A stretch of DNA of 64,000 nt, taken from Celerinatantimonas diazotrophica. Its GTDB lineage: Bacteria > Pseudomonadota > Gammaproteobacteria > Enterobacterales > Celerinatantimonadaceae. The notes below the pieces were generated by a model that was not told the origin of the DNA, searched no databases, and saw only the letters and a list, made by a program, of their open reading frames with translations. Numbering within the stretch: position 1 is the first letter of the stretch; each line of letters starts with the position of its first letter. Shown here in pieces: positions 1 through 11,077 of the stretch. The DNA is taken from positions 62,001 to 126,000 of the forward strand of contig NZ_SMGD01000018.1 in NCBI RefSeq assembly GCF_004339545.1, read 5' to 3'. A program made the position numbers and the translations under genes.

Positions 1-336
1 GCCCCGTAGCTGGACATTCGAGAAATTTCCCTAACTATTTCGAAAAAAACAGGTTTAAATTGCCGCCTTGAAAGACTGGGTTAGTAGCACAACCGAAATT
101 TTGGATATATTCGTTGAAAAATAAAACGTTAGTCAGCTTAACTGAGGGGGATTATTCTGAAAGGGATTTTTATAATGACAAATCTAGATATCGAATTATG
201 ATTCTATGTTAATTGGCAAAGACCCAAATTATTTTGTTGTATTGTTCAATTATTTTCTTTTTCATCCCTCTTTTTTGATAAACTCTATCAGCCTTTAATT
301 AATTTCACTTGTTTTTTAATATCAAGAGATTCATCC
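1..336. other. Intergenic stretch at the window edge
   Basis: No gene, RNA or repeat is recognised here. The stretch is AT-rich and has stops in all frames. The last part must hold the promoter and ribosome site of the AbrB-type gene starting at 337 (a purine-rich AAGAGA lies about 8 bases before its ATG). Confidence 0.5.
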
Positions 337-1419
337 ATGCCAAGTCTTACCAAAAGCGTCTCCTTGTTTTCTCGTATACCTTATCCCATTTGTTGGATTA
401 TCTTGGCGGTTCTTTCGGTTAGCTTTGCTTGGGCGATGCAACTCGTTGGCTTGAGTGCTGAGTGGATGGTTGGACCAATGGTTGCCGCCATTGTGATTGC
501 CCTCATGGGGATTAAATTAAAGATGAACCGCCCCTTGTACCAATTTTGCCAAGCTGTTGTAGGGTGTGTGATTGCGCAAAGTTTAACCCCTCAGATTATC
601 AGAGAGGTTTTGAAAGATTGGCCTATCGTGGTATTAGTCGTCGCTTCGGTTATGTTCTTAAGTTGGGGGTTAGGATGGCTCATAGGTAAATTCAAAGTGA
701 TGCCTGCACAAGTTGCTATCTGGGGGGCATCACCAGGAGCCGCAAGCGCCATGGTTATTCTAGCAAAAGCTTATGGGACAGATGCTCGTTTAGTTGCTTT
801 TATGCAGTACATTCGGGTGCTATTAGTCGTCATTATGTCATCGCTGGTTGCGGCTTTAGTGGTTCCTGACGGCTCTTTAAGTCATTCATTATTTGAAAAT
901 TGGTTACAACTCCCACAGATGAGTAGCTTTGGGTTCACTATGGCATTGATTTTTGGCAGCATCATTTTGGCTAAATATACAAAAATCCCTGCTGGTGCCA
1001 TGCTGATTCCAATGTTCTTAGGTACCTTTTTACATGTCAATGGTTGGTTGACTATTACTCTTCCACAACCTTTATTGGCTATCAGTTATCTAGTTGTCGG
1101 ATGGGTGATTGGACTTGGATTTGACCGCCAGACATTTCATGCATCATTTTATGCGTTGCCTAAAATACTATTAATGAATGTGTTACTTATGCTGTTATGT
1201 GCTGGATTGGCTGTATTAGCTAGCTATTGGTTTCACGTTGATTTGTTATCTGCTTATCTAGCAACCAGTCCGGGAGGGGCTAATACGGTCGCTATCATTG
1301 CATTGTCTAATCCTGTAAATGTACCTTTTATTATGGCGTTACAAACAAGTCGTTTATTTGCAGTTATGGCGTTTGGTCCCTGGATTGCGAAATGGTTAGG
1401 TAAAAAAATTGAAGGGTAA
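337..1419 (+). CDS. AbrB-family (PF05145-type) integral membrane protein
   Basis: 360 aa, almost entirely hydrophobic, with about ten predicted membrane segments. It shows the internal duplication typical of the AbrB/'ammonia monooxygenase' membrane family: each half carries a small-residue loop, GASPGAAS near residue 131 and TSPGGAN near residue 309. Despite the family name it is a membrane protein and not the AbrB DNA-binding regulator. The family is thought to act in transport, but the substrate is unknown and nothing here reveals it. The YrhK-like gene follows after about 65 bases and may be co-transcribed. The start is the ATG at 337; no better upstream start is visible. Confidence 0.8.
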   Translation: MPSLTKSVSLFSRIPYPICWIILAVLSVSFAWAMQLVGLSAEWMVGPMVAAIVIALMGIKLKMNRPLYQFCQAVVGCVIAQSLTPQIIREVLKDWPIVVLVVASVMFLSWGLGWLIGKFKVMPAQVAIWGASPGAASAMVILAKAYGTDARLVAFMQYIRVLLVVIMSSLVAALVVPDGSLSHSLFENWLQLPQMSSFGFTMALIFGSIILAKYTKIPAGAMLIPMFLGTFLHVNGWLTITLPQPLLAISYLVVGWVIGLGFDRQTFHASFYALPKILLMNVLLMLLCAGLAVLASYWFHVDLLSAYLATSPGGANTVAIIALSNPVNVPFIMALQTSRLFAVMAFGPWIAKWLGKKIEG

Positions 1420-1483
1420 TTTACAAACCCCCACTAAATTTGATATGCATAGGGCTCTTTTGATTTTCAAGGAGGCCTGCTTT

Positions 1484-1762
1484 ATGCAGCCAAAGAATAG
1501 TACCAATGACCTAATCGTGAAATTTGGCCACGATGAGTTGATTATACACCGTCGTTATGAGGTGCTAAGTATCATTAACGATATATTGTTAGCCCTTTGG
1601 TTTATCATCGGTAGTATCTGCTTTTTTTATACTGGCACCGTCTTAGATATTGGAACTTCGTTGTTTCTCGCTGGTAGTTGCCAATTATTGATCCGTCCGG
1701 TGATTCGTTTGGCCAGAAGTATCCATTTGCAGCATTTACCAGATTCGTCACAAAGTTATTAG
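1484..1762 (+). CDS. YrhK-family small membrane protein
   Basis: 92 aa from the ATG at 1484, chosen because a strong AAGGAGG lies just upstream (about 1469-1475); an upstream in-frame extension to 1409 would overlap the preceding gene and has no ribosome site. The core, from HRRYEVLSIIND through two hydrophobic segments to LLIRPVIRLAR, matches the YrhK-like domain (PF14145) as I know it. Function is unknown. The protein probably spans the inner membrane twice with both ends in the cytoplasm. It is likely in one unit with the AbrB-type gene. A hairpin at 1791-1822 may end transcription. Confidence 0.7.
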   Translation: MQPKNSTNDLIVKFGHDELIIHRRYEVLSIINDILLALWFIIGSICFFYTGTVLDIGTSLFLAGSCQLLIRPVIRLARSIHLQHLPDSSQSY

Positions 1763-2100
1763 TAGATCTGGTTATGGGAAGTCACATAGGGAGAAAGCAT
1801 GATAATATTTCATGCGTTTCTCTAATTTCGTAGAAACCCGATAATTTTCATACAAAAGTACTATTGTGAATTTAGCTTGGATCGTCATAATAGATAAAAA
1901 ATAATATTCCGATGATTTACATCAGCATTTCAGTGTAGCTTAGTAAGTGTGCATTAGTGTTTTTTATTAAAAAACAGGTCTTTTGAAAGATTTTATACTA
2001 GTTTGACCGTGGTCCTCATAAAACAAGGGGTGGCTTCGCAAATTCATTCAAAAGAATTAATGTAACTATTACACCGGGCTTAAAACGGATCGATAAAAGA
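1763..2100. other. Intergenic, with one weak hairpin
   Basis: No gene is recognised. An imperfect hairpin lies at 1791-1822 (GAGAAAGCATGA pairing with TCATGCGTTTCTC, one bulged base), followed by TAATTT rather than a solid T-run, so it is only a weak terminator candidate. The remainder is AT-rich and presumably holds the promoter of the gene at 2101. Confidence 0.4.
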
Positions 2101-2352
2101 ATGAAGACTTTCCAGTTTGACCTGATCTTATCAGGTCTTCGACAAGCAACTCACAACGAATTGAAGACACTTGAGAATGAGTTAGAAAAATGCGGTTGTC
2201 AGCAACCCAATCCCCGACAAGACAAGTATGGCGTGCGTATTTCTGTCTCGGTTAATGCTGAAACGTTCACTCGGGCCATGTATGAGAGTACTCAATACGT
2301 TCACCATCTCGAAAATTTTAAATTATCTGTAAGATCCATCGAATTCAACTAA
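2101..2352 (+). CDS. Small hypothetical protein
   Basis: 83 aa, not recognised. It is soluble-looking, with mixed charge and no signal peptide or membrane segment. The middle has two cysteines in CGCQQPNPRQ (residues 32-41) followed by a strand-rich stretch (GVRISVSVNA), suggesting a small alpha/beta fold. No strong ribosome site precedes the ATG (upstream reads GATAAAAGA). It stands alone between two intergenic stretches and a weak terminator-like hairpin follows. It could be a real orphan gene or a chance reading frame; the balanced composition favours a real protein. Confidence 0.45.
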   Translation: MKTFQFDLILSGLRQATHNELKTLENELEKCGCQQPNPRQDKYGVRISVSVNAETFTRAMYESTQYVHHLENFKLSVRSIEFN

Positions 2353-2362
2353 GTGTTTCGCC

Positions 2363-2392
2363 TAAATCCTCGATTTCGGATTTAAACTTTTT
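2363..2392 (+). terminator. Possible terminator after the orphan gene
   Basis: TAAATCC (2363-2369) pairs with GGATTTA (2378-2384) across an 8-base loop and is followed by AACTTTTT. The stem is AT-rich and weak. It lies 11 bases after the stop of the 83-residue gene. Confidence 0.4.
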
Positions 2393-2609
2393 ACTATCAA
2401 TCAGAACCTTATTTTCCTTAAAGTTTAAGTCGAATAAGGCTCTTCTCTCAGTTTCTGGTCGTTGCCGAACAATTGTGCTTGAAACGTCAAACTCATTGAC
2501 TATCGCATTTGTAGTAGGTCGATATCGCTAGCATCAATAGCAAGGTTTGATACAATCATTACCCATATTTACTCATCTCTTTTTATATTTACGATAGGAT
2601 CATACCCCC

Positions 2610-3713
2610 ATGAATGTTGCTGATCAGGTAATGGCTGTTAATAATGACTTGCCAATCCGTACGGCATTGCCGGTGCATAGTGGAAAAGTGCGCTCTGTTT
2701 ATTGGTTAACTGAGGCAGATAGCCGCCGTTTAATTGAACAGAAAAACTACCCGATTGCAGCTGATACACCATTAGCTGTGATGGTTATTAGTGACCGAAT
2801 TTCTGCTTTTGACTGTATCTGGCATGGTGAAGGGGGGATGCAGGGTGTTCCAGGTAAAGGTGCATCTTTGAATGCTATTTCGAACTATTGGTTTGAACAG
2901 TTCAAATGCCAAGGGTTGGCACAAAGCCATATTGTTGATATTCCTCATCCGTTAGTTTGGATTGTTCAAAAAGCACGCCCTGTTATGGTCGAAGCGATTG
3001 CCCGCCAATATATTACAGGTTCAATGTGGCGCGCATATCAACAAGGGGAGAGAGAATTTTGTGGGATTACGTTGCCGGAAGGGCTCAAGCAAAATCAAAA
3101 ACTTCCTGAGTTGCTCGTTACTCCGTCGACTAAAGGTATTTTGGAAGGGATCCCTGGTGTTCAGGCCGCTGATGATGTGAATGTATCACGTGCTGATTTG
3201 ATCAATAATTATCAAGCGTTTGGTTTCTGTCAGAGCGAAGATGTTGATTGGTATGAAAAGTTACTCAAAGAAGGATTTGAAACCATTAGTCAAGCTTTGG
3301 CCAAACACGATCAGATTTTTGTGGATACAAAATTTGAATTTGGTTATGTCAAAGATATGCAAGGTAATGAAAAACTTATCTATATGGATGAAGTTGGTAC
3401 TCCTGATTCGTCGCGCATATGGGATGGCCCTGCTTATCGTAACGGGGAAATTATTGAAAATTCAAAAGAGGGATTTCGGCAAATGTTGCTGAATCACTTC
3501 CCTGATCCAGATATTTTACTCAATAAAAATCGTATGAGTGAACGATTTGCACTAGCGCGAGATAATGCTTTGCCAGTATCTGCCATGATGGCATTATCGG
3601 ATACATATCGGGCCATTGCTCAGACGATTACCGGTCAAGCTGTCGAGCTGTCAGATAACCCTCGTCAGGAAATTATCGATTGCTTAAATGATCACTATCA
3701 ATTGATCGTTTAA
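2610..3713 (+). CDS. purC: Phosphoribosylaminoimidazole-succinocarboxamide synthase (SAICAR synthetase)
   Basis: 367 aa. It joins CAIR and aspartate with ATP to make SAICAR in purine synthesis. This is the long form seen in Vibrio-like and Alteromonas-like bacteria rather than the roughly 237-aa enterobacterial form. Recognisable blocks are [10 protein letters not shown] (ATP-binding start, near residue 24), [19 protein letters not shown] (near 67), RQYITGSMW (near 135), FVDTKFEFG (near 238) and [12 protein letters not shown] (near 257). AGGATC precedes the ATG. The recR gene follows after 11 bases, so the two are probably co-transcribed. No PurR operator is visible upstream. Confidence 0.95.
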   Translation: MNVADQVMAVNNDLPIRTALPVHSGKVRSVYWLTEADSRRLIEQKNYPIAADTPLAVMVISDRISAFDCIWHGEGGMQGVPGKGASLNAISNYWFEQFKCQGLAQSHIVDIPHPLVWIVQKARPVMVEAIARQYITGSMWRAYQQGEREFCGITLPEGLKQNQKLPELLVTPSTKGILEGIPGVQAADDVNVSRADLINNYQAFGFCQSEDVDWYEKLLKEGFETISQALAKHDQIFVDTKFEFGYVKDMQGNEKLIYMDEVGTPDSSRIWDGPAYRNGEIIENSKEGFRQMLLNHFPDPDILLNKNRMSERFALARDNALPVSAMMALSDTYRAIAQTITGQAVELSDNPRQEIIDCLNDHYQLIV

Positions 3714-3724
3714 TCTGGAAAATT

Positions 3725-4327
3725 ATGAAATATACGCCAAGTCTTGATGAATTAATTCAGGCATTACAAGTTTTACCTGGTGTTGGTCCGCGCAGTGCCC
3801 AGCGAATGGCATTTACTTTATTAGAGAGTAAACGGCCGCAAGCACATGTATTGGCTGATGCGCTTGCTAATGCGGTTGCCAATGTCGGACATTGCAGCTC
3901 TTGTCGCAATTTTTCTGAACAAGGGCAGCAGTGTCCTATTTGTCAATCGCCAAAACGTCACCAGAGTGGATTATTGTGTGTCGTCGAAAGCCCTGCTGAT
4001 GTTTCAGCAATTGAGCAGACCGCCCAATACAGTGGACTTTATTTTGTTTTGATGGGGCACTTATCACCACTTGACGGAATTGGGCCAAAAGAAATTGGTC
4101 TTGATTTACTAGAACAACGCATGCAACAAGAACAGATTCAGGAACTCATTTTAGCAACCAATCCAACAGTGGAAGGTGAAGCTACTGCTTATTACATTGC
4201 CGATTTGGCAAAAGCACAAAACATTAAAGTTTCCCGGATAGCACATGGTGTTCCGATTGGCGGAGAGCTGGATCATGTTGATGGCACAACACTTTCTCAC
4301 TCATTTATAGGTCGTCAGTCTTTTTAA
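3725..4327 (+). CDS. recR: Recombination mediator protein RecR
   Basis: 200 aa, the usual length. RecR works with RecF and RecO to load RecA on gapped DNA. It has the N-terminal helix-hairpin-helix ([14 protein letters not shown], near residue 18), a C4 zinc finger (CSSCRNF then CPIC, residues 57-72) and a TOPRIM domain ([13 protein letters not shown] and the conserved [10 protein letters not shown]). It follows purC by 11 bases. In many gammaproteobacteria recR sits directly after ybaB in a dnaX-ybaB-recR run; here it lies upstream of apt and dnaX with other genes between, so the order is rearranged. Confidence 0.96.
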   Translation: MKYTPSLDELIQALQVLPGVGPRSAQRMAFTLLESKRPQAHVLADALANAVANVGHCSSCRNFSEQGQQCPICQSPKRHQSGLLCVVESPADVSAIEQTAQYSGLYFVLMGHLSPLDGIGPKEIGLDLLEQRMQQEQIQELILATNPTVEGEATAYYIADLAKAQNIKVSRIAHGVPIGGELDHVDGTTLSHSFIGRQSF

Positions 4328-4330
4328 ATC

Positions 4331-4381
4331 GATATCCACTTAAAAGCCTACTAATGTAGGCTAATAAGTGGATATTTTTTT
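4331..4381. terminator. Bidirectional terminator between recR and the DksA-like gene
   Basis: A long inverted repeat (ATATCCACTT...AAGTGGATAT with an inner GCCTAC/GTAGGC stem) is followed by TTTTTTT on the plus strand. It serves recR and probably also the convergent gene ending at 4380. Confidence 0.75.
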
Positions 4382-4754
4382 ACAAAGCAAAAAGGTCCTG
4401 TCGTTTTTGAGCTTGGCGTTTTGCATCACATTTTCCACAGCGTTGAACACATGGATCTTGATCAAGCCGTTTTAATCCGATCGCCTCTTCGCAATCACTG
4501 CAAATGCCATATAAACCGATATCATATTGGCATAATGCCGCATCAATACGACGCAATTCAATCAGTAAAGATTCAATCCGCGGATCGGTAAGCGTGCATG
4601 CATAATCAACAAACTCTGCAGGCGACAAATGTTGCAATTTGTCGGCTTCCTGTTGCCATTTTTGTTCCTTTGAATTTAACAATGTTGTCACAAGCGCCTG
4701 CTTAGTTGTTGCCAACATATCGTCTAGACGCTGCTTATATTGAGAATAATCCAA
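4380..4754 (-). CDS. TraR/DksA-type C4 zinc-finger protein
   Basis: 124 aa. The C-terminal zinc finger is clear (YGICSDCEEAIGLKRL then CVQRCGKC, with CxxC pairs near residues 84-87 and 105-108). The N-terminal two-thirds is helical and could form the DksA-like coiled coil that enters the RNA polymerase secondary channel. The acidic DxxDxA tip motif of true DksA is not visible, so it is probably a DksA paralogue that cannot simply replace DksA. It is transcribed alone, towards recR. The exact role is not known from the sequence. Confidence 0.75.
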   Translation of the reverse strand: MDYSQYKQRLDDMLATTKQALVTTLLNSKEQKWQQEADKLQHLSPAEFVDYACTLTDPRIESLLIELRRIDAALCQYDIGLYGICSDCEEAIGLKRLDQDPCVQRCGKCDAKRQAQKRQDLFAL

Positions 4755-4887
4755 GATTGTTCCCCACTATTTCGCCACTAAATTACTGGGAGTATAGGAA
4801 GACAATTTGTTAACGTTTATGATATGAATCAACAACAGTGTGGTATTTTATCTAATTTATCGACTATTTGATCTGATCACCCTGTTT

Positions 4888-5823
4888 TTAATTTTGTGCT
4901 CTTTTGAGTTCATTCAAAATTGCATCACGATCGCTAAGAATTCTAATTTTTCTAAATAAATCATGAGCTTGAGGGTAACTTAATTTTAAATAATTGAACC
5001 ACTGTTTTGTTCTCGAAGGGTAATAGATGGTATTTTTCTCATCAACAGGCTGTTGGGCAAACAGAATGAGCAAGTTTAAGACATCATTCCAACTCATTTT
5101 GGTGGCTTTCTTGGTAAGGACCGCTCCAAGGTTGGGTGTGGCAACTGCTCCGCGACCAACCATAAACTGTTCAGCCCCAGACTGTTTTTGACATTGTATC
5201 AGCGACTCGCTATCCCATATTTCACCATTGGCAATGACAGGCAAAGCCACATGCTGGCGAATTTTAGCGATCCATTCCCAATAAGCCGGTGCTCGATAAC
5301 CATCTTTTTTGGTGCGAGCATGAACCGCTAGTTCACTGGCGTTGGCTTGGGCTACGGCATCTGCTATCTCAAGCGTTTGGTTAGTATCTTCATAACCGAG
5401 CCGTATTTTGGCTGACACAGGGTATTGCTTGGGAACGGCTTCACGTACTGCCTTTATGATCTGGTAAATTAGCTCTGGCTCTTTAAGTAAAATAGCACCG
5501 CCACGGCTTTTATTAACTGTTTTTGCGGGGCAACCGAAATTAAGGTCGATTCCTGGCGAACCCAGTTCGATGGCCGTCATGGCATTAATGGATAGCCAAT
5601 CTGGACTTTGCCCCAATAATTGAACGCGCACAGGAGTGCCACTGGTTGTTGTTCCTCCGGTTGCTAATTCAGGGCAGAGTCGATAAAACACCTTGGGAGG
5701 TAGCTTCTGCTCGGTCACTCGAACAAATTCGGTGATACATAGGTCATATCCGCCCAAGCCTGTTAATAACTGGCGCATTTGGGCATCAATCACACCTTCC
5801 ATTGGGGCAAGAATTAAACGCAT
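4888..5823 (-). CDS. dusC: tRNA-dihydrouridine(16) synthase DusC
   Basis: 311 aa from the ATG at 5823, which places the family start MRLILAPMEGV at the N terminus; a longer in-frame form to 5871 adds 16 unmatched residues. It is an FMN enzyme that reduces uridine in the tRNA D-loop. Seen: the FMN-site APMEGV, DLNFGCPAKTVNKSRGGA with the catalytic cysteine, KIRLGYED, HARTKKDGYR and NGEIWD. The length and the CITEFVRVTEQ block fit DusC better than DusA or DusB. It stands alone, divergent from apt. Confidence 0.9.
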   Translation of the reverse strand: MRLILAPMEGVIDAQMRQLLTGLGGYDLCITEFVRVTEQKLPPKVFYRLCPELATGGTTTSGTPVRVQLLGQSPDWLSINAMTAIELGSPGIDLNFGCPAKTVNKSRGGAILLKEPELIYQIIKAVREAVPKQYPVSAKIRLGYEDTNQTLEIADAVAQANASELAVHARTKKDGYRAPAYWEWIAKIRQHVALPVIANGEIWDSESLIQCQKQSGAEQFMVGRGAVATPNLGAVLTKKATKMSWNDVLNLLILFAQQPVDEKNTIYYPSRTKQWFNYLKLSYPQAHDLFRKIRILSDRDAILNELKRAQN

Positions 5824-6082
5824 AGTGACTCTAGATAAATTAACCGCAGGCGTTTTATCGGAAAAACCCAAGGTTGTCTAGTAAATAGTTTCTTTAGATT
5901 GCTGTATATCTTCTCAAAATGGTTATCGTTTGAGCAAATATCTCATCAATCGCATATCAAACTTTGCAACACGGCGACAAATTGAGATAATCCTATCTTA
6001 ATATTGTGGTCTGTTCATTATGGCTGGTTCGTTAAGAATGCATTGGCACTTTCTTGCTGGTTATGTGATGCAGTCCCGGAAG

Positions 6083-6113
6083 GCCCACACAATGGTGATG
6101 GGCTTTTTATTTG
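6083..6113 (+). promoter_or_regulatory. Terminator-like hairpin in the apt leader
   Basis: GCCCACAC (6083-6090), loop AATG, then GTGATGGGC (6095-6103) with one bulged A, followed by TTTTTATTT. It has the form of an intrinsic terminator, 26 bases before the apt ATG. The stem also lies inside a 32-codon reading frame starting at 6020 and ending at 6118. It could be an attenuator or the end of a short upstream transcript. Confidence 0.45.
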
Positions 6114-6129
6114 AATAATTGGATTTAAT

Positions 6130-6675
6130 ATGAACCCAGAAACTCGTGCATTGATCGAACAAAGCATTGTTTCGATACCTGATTATCCGCAACCAGGCAT
6201 TATTTTTCGCGATATCACTAGCTTGATGGAAAATGTTAAGGCTTATCAGGCGACTATTGATGAACTTGCTAGCATCTATAAAGATCAAAAATTTACTAAA
6301 GTTGTTGGTACTGAAGCTCGCGGTTTTTTATTTGGTGCGCCGTTAGCCTTAGCTTTGGGTGTTGGTTTTGTACCCGTTCGCAAACCGGGGAAATTACCGC
6401 GTGAAACTATCAGCCAAAGTTATGAACTTGAATATGGTACCGATACAATTGAAATCCATAAAGATGCTGTAGGCAAAGATGATAAAGTTTTATTAGTTGA
6501 TGATTTAATTGCAACCGGAGGGACCGCTGAGGCAGCTGTTATTTTACTTCGCAAGCTGGGTGCAACTGTCAATGATGCTGCTTTTGTGATTAATTTAGTA
6601 GATCTCCCCGGGCAGAAAAAGTTAGAAGATCTAGGTGTGAAAGTGGTTGATTTAGTCCAGTATCAGGGTGAGTAG
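6130..6675 (+). CDS. apt: Adenine phosphoribosyltransferase
   Basis: 181 aa, the normal length. It salvages adenine to AMP using PRPP. Seen: [12 protein letters not shown] near the N terminus, [13 protein letters not shown], the flexible-loop region [11 protein letters not shown], and the PRPP-binding motif [17 protein letters not shown] (near residue 121). dnaX follows after 24 bases with its own AGGAG, so apt-dnaX-ybaB is probably an operon, the same order as in E. coli. A terminator-like hairpin precedes the start and may attenuate the operon. Confidence 0.96.
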   Translation: MNPETRALIEQSIVSIPDYPQPGIIFRDITSLMENVKAYQATIDELASIYKDQKFTKVVGTEARGFLFGAPLALALGVGFVPVRKPGKLPRETISQSYELEYGTDTIEIHKDAVGKDDKVLLVDDLIATGGTAEAAVILLRKLGATVNDAAFVINLVDLPGQKKLEDLGVKVVDLVQYQGE

Positions 6676-6699
6676 TCAACACAAATTAGGAGCATTTTA

Positions 6700-8958
<2,259 letters not shown>

Positions 8959-9029
8959 GTAAACTTGATTTTTGTAGGTCAAATCATGTTTAATTGCCTG
9001 CAAAGAGCTATCCAAAAGAGAGACGAAAT

Positions 9030-9356
9030 ATGTTTAAAGGTGGAATGGGTAACCTGATGAAGCAAGCTCAGCAGATGCAAGAGCGGATGAAGAAGGTGCA
9101 GGAAGAAATTGCCAATATGGAAGTCCAAGGCGAATCGGGTGCGGGTCTGGTTAAGATTGTGATGACCGGGAACCATAATGTTCGTCGCGTTGAAATAGAC
9201 GATAGTCTGCTTGAAGATGATAAAGAGATGCTCGAAGATCTTATCGCTGCTGCAATTAATGATGCTAGCCGCCGAGTGGAAGAAACATCACAAGAAAAAA
9301 TGTCGGATGTTACCGGTGGCATGCAGTTACCACCGGGCATGAAAATGCCTTTCTAA
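9030..9356 (+). CDS. ybaB: YbaB/EbfC-family nucleoid-associated protein
   Basis: 108 aa, the usual length, from the ATG at 9030 ([20 protein letters not shown]); an upstream ATG at 8994 gives 12 extra residues that do not match the family. It is a small dimeric DNA-binding protein, helical at the N terminus with a central sheet ([21 protein letters not shown]). It lies 71 bases after dnaX, as in most gammaproteobacteria. recR, which usually follows, is absent from this position; a terminator and a MITE-like element follow instead. Confidence 0.95.
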   Translation: MFKGGMGNLMKQAQQMQERMKKVQEEIANMEVQGESGAGLVKIVMTGNHNVRRVEIDDSLLEDDKEMLEDLIAAAINDASRRVEETSQEKMSDVTGGMQLPPGMKMPF

Positions 9357-9430
9357 ATGCCAAGCGAACCCGTTAGCCGAACACCGCGTGAAAAATCACA
9401 TGCTGGTGAGTTGATCTGCTAAAGGTTTCA

Positions 9431-9468
9431 AGATCCAATATCTACCTTGGATATTGGATCTTTTTATT
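9431..9468 (+). terminator. Intrinsic terminator of apt-dnaX-ybaB
   Basis: Perfect 11-bp stem GATCCAATATC (9432-9442) with GATATTGGATC (9450-9460), 7-base loop, then TTTTTATTTT. Confidence 0.85.
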
Positions 9469-9584
9469 TTCCTATATAAACCATTTCATAGCCTAATATT
9501 TAAACCCAAATGGCTGGATAGTGGATGTTCTGATCTCATTATGGCCTGTTGTTTCCAGCCCAGCAGTAAAATTTGCAAAGCCTA

Positions 9585-9847
9585 GGGACTGTTGATCTTT
9601 GGTGGTTGAATTTTGTTCAAATTAAACGCATTTTGAACGCGGCGCCCCCTGCGTCGCTTAATGAGTTAAGCAAGCAGGGTGCAACAAAGTTCAGGATGCG
9701 TTTAAATGAACCCCAAGGGCAGTATCTGAGAGGAATTTATCCAGCGTTAAACGTTCTTTGTGGAGAATAACGACACGGCACAACGTTTGCCTTGCCTAAA
9801 TCCCTCTCAGATTTCTGCAAAACTAATCACAAAAGGTCAACAGTCCC
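9585..9847 (+). mobile_element. 263-bp MITE-like element, copy 1
   Basis: Non-coding element with terminal inverted repeats GGGACTGTTGAYCTTT, flanked on both sides by TA (9583-9584 and 9848-9849; the junctions read CTA and TAG). A second copy of the same length lies inverted at 39828-40090 and differs at only about five positions by eye. A central hairpin (CCCTGC...GCAGGG region, about 9643-9681) surrounds GCTTAATGAGTTAAGC. The TA duplication and CTAG-like target are what IS630/Tc1 elements and some IS5-family groups produce; the parent transposase is not in the window. The element lies between the convergent ybaB and nagC genes. Confidence 0.85.
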
Positions 9848-9868
9848 TAGAGTTAAGTTTGTCTTCTT

Positions 9869-11077
9869 TTAATGGCTTTGCTGTTCAATAAGTTGCATCA
9901 AGAGTTCGCCATTTAACATTGCGCGTTTGATCAGTGCTAAGCCGCCCATGGTCGGATTATGTTGGTAATGAGCTGCGCGAATTTCAAGTTGTTGGGTAAA
10001 ACTCGGCAGAGCTTGATGGGCCAATGACTTGTGAATTTCTTCAAATACAACCGATTGTGCTAGACAAATCTCACCTGAAATCAAAATAGCTTGGGGATTG
10101 AGTAAGTTGATCACTGAGGCCAGTGTCTTTCCTAAAGCTCTGGCCGCATGTCGGACTAGCATTTCGCATAACTCATCCCCTTGAGTGGCCAGTTGATAAA
10201 GGACTTCAACAGGATCATCAGATTTAAGCTTACTGCATGCCCCTTGTATTAATAACTGGCGAGCTCGAGCAAGTAGGGCAGGGTTAGAGCAAATCGTTTC
10301 GAGACAGCCAACATTGCCACAATGGCAGCGCTCCCCTAGAGGGTCTATCTGTATGTGGCCTATTTCTGCCAAGTCGCGATTGCGATGCATAAACACTTGA
10401 CCGTCGATGATTATGCCTGCACTGGTCCCGTGGTGGACACTGACCAGTAAGCTGTCACTGACGTCAACTGAATGACCAAAATAGTGCTCAGCAAGTGCCA
10501 TGGCACGAGTATCATTGCCTACATAAGTTGGTAGCTTAAAATGCTCGGTTAGTATGTTCCCCAATGGACAGTTTTGTAATTCGTAATAAGGCGCGTAAAT
10601 GACCGAGCCATTTGATGGCGAAACTAATCCCGACAGTGTCAAAGCCAGAGCTATCGGTGAGTTTTCCTGCTGTGCTGTTAAGAATTCAGTAATATAAGTG
10701 ATTAACTCAGGAATAAGCTGTTCTTGAGTTTGAGCAGCCAATCTATGACAATCTTTTTGATATAATTTACCGGTTAAATCGTAAATCGCTAGATCTAAAA
10801 TACCGCGTCCTAAACGCACCGTAGCTAGGCGAAAATGGGGGCGACTCATCAATGATGTGGCTCGTCTTCCCCCTGTTGATTGCTGCTGTGATACCTCGGC
10901 AATTAGCCCTGCACCAAGCAGTTGACGCGTGATTTTGGTAATACTAGCCCCAGCCAATTGGCTTGACTGGGCAATTTGAACCCGCGAGATTGGGCCATGT
11001 TTGTCAATTAATCGATAGACAGCGGCCATATTGATTTGTTTGACCTGATCGATGTTAACGATCTGCTTAGTGTCCAT
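9869..11077 (-). CDS. nagC: GlcNAc-responsive repressor NagC (ROK family)
   Basis: 402 aa from the ATG at 11077; an alternative TTG at 11104 adds nine residues. The N-terminal winged helix-turn-helix (MAAVYRLIDKHGPISRVQIAQ onward) closely resembles E. coli NagC, followed by the ROK domain with its zinc site GERCHCGNVGCLET (near residue 247). NagC represses amino-sugar genes and is released by GlcNAc-6-phosphate, made by import through NagE. It overlaps the end of nagA by 11 bases and is the last gene of nagB-nagA-nagC. It ends just next to MITE copy 1. The close paralogue Mlc is a less likely alternative given the nag context. Confidence 0.93.
   Translation of the reverse strand: MDTKQIVNIDQVKQINMAAVYRLIDKHGPISRVQIAQSSQLAGASITKITRQLLGAGLIAEVSQQQSTGGRRATSLMSRPHFRLATVRLGRGILDLAIYDLTGKLYQKDCHRLAAQTQEQLIPELITYITEFLTAQQENSPIALALTLSGLVSPSNGSVIYAPYYELQNCPLGNILTEHFKLPTYVGNDTRAMALAEHYFGHSVDVSDSLLVSVHHGTSAGIIIDGQVFMHRNRDLAEIGHIQIDPLGERCHCGNVGCLETICSNPALLARARQLLIQGACSKLKSDDPVEVLYQLATQGDELCEMLVRHAARALGKTLASVINLLNPQAILISGEICLAQSVVFEEIHKSLAHQALPSFTQQLEIRAAHYQHNPTMGGLALIKRAMLNGELLMQLIEQQSH

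Noticed and set aside
337..1419. AbrB-like transcriptional regulator or ammonia monooxygenase
   Set aside because: Common automated names for this family, but the sequence is a polytopic membrane protein with neither a DNA-binding domain nor monooxygenase residues.
2544..2560. Possible PurR operator before purC (AGCAAGGTTTGAT)
   Set aside because: Half-sites are one base too close and the outer positions do not fit ACGCAAACGTTTGCGT.
9573..9770. 65-codon frame across the MITE-like element
   Set aside because: It starts outside the element, has no ribosome site, and copy 2 gives no matching conserved protein evidence; the element looks non-coding.
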